Shown here piece by piece: positions 38,706 to 39,334 of a stretch of DNA of 39,334 nucleotides. Source of the DNA: a virus; IMG/VR virus record IMGVR_UViG_3300019886_000143, positions 1 through 39,334 of that record; one strand, 5' to 3'. The notes below the pieces were generated by a model that did not search any database, had not been told where the DNA came from, and was given only the letters and a program-made list of their open reading frames with translations. The position numbers and the translations under genes are program-made. How positions within the stretch are numbered: position 1 is the stretch's first letter; the number at the start of each line of letters is the position of its first letter.

Positions 38706-39079
38706 TGAACCTCGACACGTGGACGCTCGATCCGGTGTTCGGATGCAGAATCTGGACGGGCAAGCTGAGTGACAACGGCCGCCCGGTGATCTGGCGCGGG
38801 TCGTCGCCGCAGAGCGTGATTCGCATCGTGATGGGCACGATCAAGCCCGAGCACGTTCCAGATCACCTGTGCCGCAACATCGTGTGCGTGTATCGCGAGC
38901 ACCTCGAGGCCGTGACGAAGGCCGAGAACGAGCGGCGCAAAGGCATGAAGTATCGGATGAAGCGAGCGAAGTGTCCGCACGGTCATCGACTCGACGAGGC
39001 GACAAGGATGTTGACGCCGACAGGCGGTGTGCTGTGTCGGATCTGTCATCGAGAACAACAAGCAGGAGAACGAGCATGA
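38702..39079 (+). CDS. HNH endonuclease
   Basis: A 125-residue protein from GTG 38702 (ATG 38705 also possible). It has GCRIWTGKLSDNGRPVIW, VPDHLCRNIVCVYREHLEAV (H, N and H of the HNH core with a zinc Cys pair), and the added C-terminal ribbon CPHGHRL...CRICHRE found in many phage HNH proteins. The N-terminal part is shorter than usual but the core seems intact. It may act as a homing nuclease or packaging helper. Confidence 0.75.
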   Translation: MMNLDTWTLDPVFGCRIWTGKLSDNGRPVIWRGSSPQSVIRIVMGTIKPEHVPDHLCRNIVCVYREHLEAVTKAENERRKGMKYRMKRAKCPHGHRLDEATRMLTPTGGVLCRICHREQQAGERA

Positions 39080-39285
39080 GCAAGACGATCAGTGAAGTGA
39101 TGCAAGAGCTACTCGACGCAACCTCTGCGGCAGTGCAGCGCTGCGAAGGGACGACCACGGAAGCGTTCACGCGCGCGTACGCGACGCTCGAGTCGACGAC
39201 GAGCCCATCGTTCGGCACGAGCACAGCGAGCAGCGCAGGCGTTCGTGAGCTAGGTGCGATCGGCGCGCCGGCACCGGGTGCCTGA
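39076..39285 (+). CDS. Small hypothetical protein
   Basis: A 69-residue protein from ATG 39076 (ATGA overlap). One helix (ISEVMQELLDATSAAVQRCE) followed by a Ser/Thr/Ala-rich tail. No family recognised. Last gene before the end of the window. Confidence 0.5.
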   Translation: MSKTISEVMQELLDATSAAVQRCEGTTTEAFTRAYATLESTTSPSFGTSTASSAGVRELGAIGAPAPGA

Positions 39286-39334
39286 CCACCCCATTCGGGC
39301 CGGGTAACCCCCTCGATGGGGTAGGACCTCGGCC
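39270..39334. other. Right-end inverted repeats
   Basis: GGCACC-g-GGTGCC (39270-39282) overlaps the end of the last gene, and ACCCC-cctcgat-GGGGT-like pairing lies at 39307-39322. No T-run follows either, so terminator function is doubtful. The remaining bases hold nothing else I can see. No direct repeat of the window's first bases is found here. Confidence 0.3.

Noticed and set aside
1-39334. Terminal direct repeats at the window ends
   Set aside because: The first ~20 bases are not repeated at the right end; only a short inverted match (GGTCAGGC near the start, GCCTGACC near 39281) was seen, which is not convincing.
1-39334. tRNA genes or CRISPR arrays
   Set aside because: Coding density leaves no 70-base free cloverleaf-like region, and no regularly spaced repeats of CRISPR type were seen; the spaced GGAACCACC copies lack uniform spacers.

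Overview
The window looks like a complete or nearly complete genome of a short-tailed (podovirus-like), probably temperate phage. It is GC-rich and tightly packed: most neighbouring genes overlap by ATGA, GTGA or TGATG, and almost no base is free. A Gram-negative host is indicated by N-terminal lipoprotein signals in phage-encoded proteins. Several small proteins (an integrase-arm-like protein, a lipoprotein beginning with a VACGDN signal, and a small FSAT...FHC protein) recall Myxococcota proteins from memory; that host assignment is an inference. I see no tRNA, CRISPR array, insertion sequence, DNA polymerase, RNA polymerase, or integrase catalytic domain.

Layout. (1) 26-2719, plus strand: endonuclease VII, a zinc ribbon, a GNAT protein, small unknowns and a degenerate HNH protein. 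This probably continues the plus-strand operon that leaves the right end, so the molecule is likely circular or circularly permuted. (2) 2545-6398, minus strand: an acidic small protein, portal and large terminase. (3) A divergent control region at 6399-6517. (4) 6518-23485, plus strand: scaffold, major capsid protein, decoration-like protein, head-tail adaptor, HNH endonuclease, a tail stabilisation-like protein, three candidate ejection proteins, fibre proteins, and a lysis cassette (holin and spanin candidates, NlpC/P60-like endolysin). No tape-measure or sheath protein is seen. (5) 31239-23482, minus strand: a leftward early operon with many small genes, a winged-helix protein, a PD-(D/E)XK exonuclease with a partner, and a cytosine-C5 methyltransferase. 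(6) 31243-32239: a lambda-like immunity region. It has a leftward XRE repressor, a shortened paralogue of its tail, a rightward Cro-like protein, and the shared operator GTATCA-N5-TGATAC on both sides of the repressor. (7) 32683-39285, plus strand: a DnaB-like helicase, an SF2 helicase, a Dam-like methylase, RuvC, small unknowns and an HNH endonuclease. A dense array of GGAACCACC repeats lies across the junction of the two helicase genes and is a strong candidate replication origin.

How it may work together (inference): the repressor binds the two operator clusters and shuts both early operons. On induction the right operon supplies helicases and probably borrows the host polymerase; the SF2 helicase carries a QLGLF sliding-clamp motif at its N-terminus. 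The left operon supplies exonuclease and DNA methylation, resolvases process replicated DNA, and the late operons build a podovirus particle and lyse the host.
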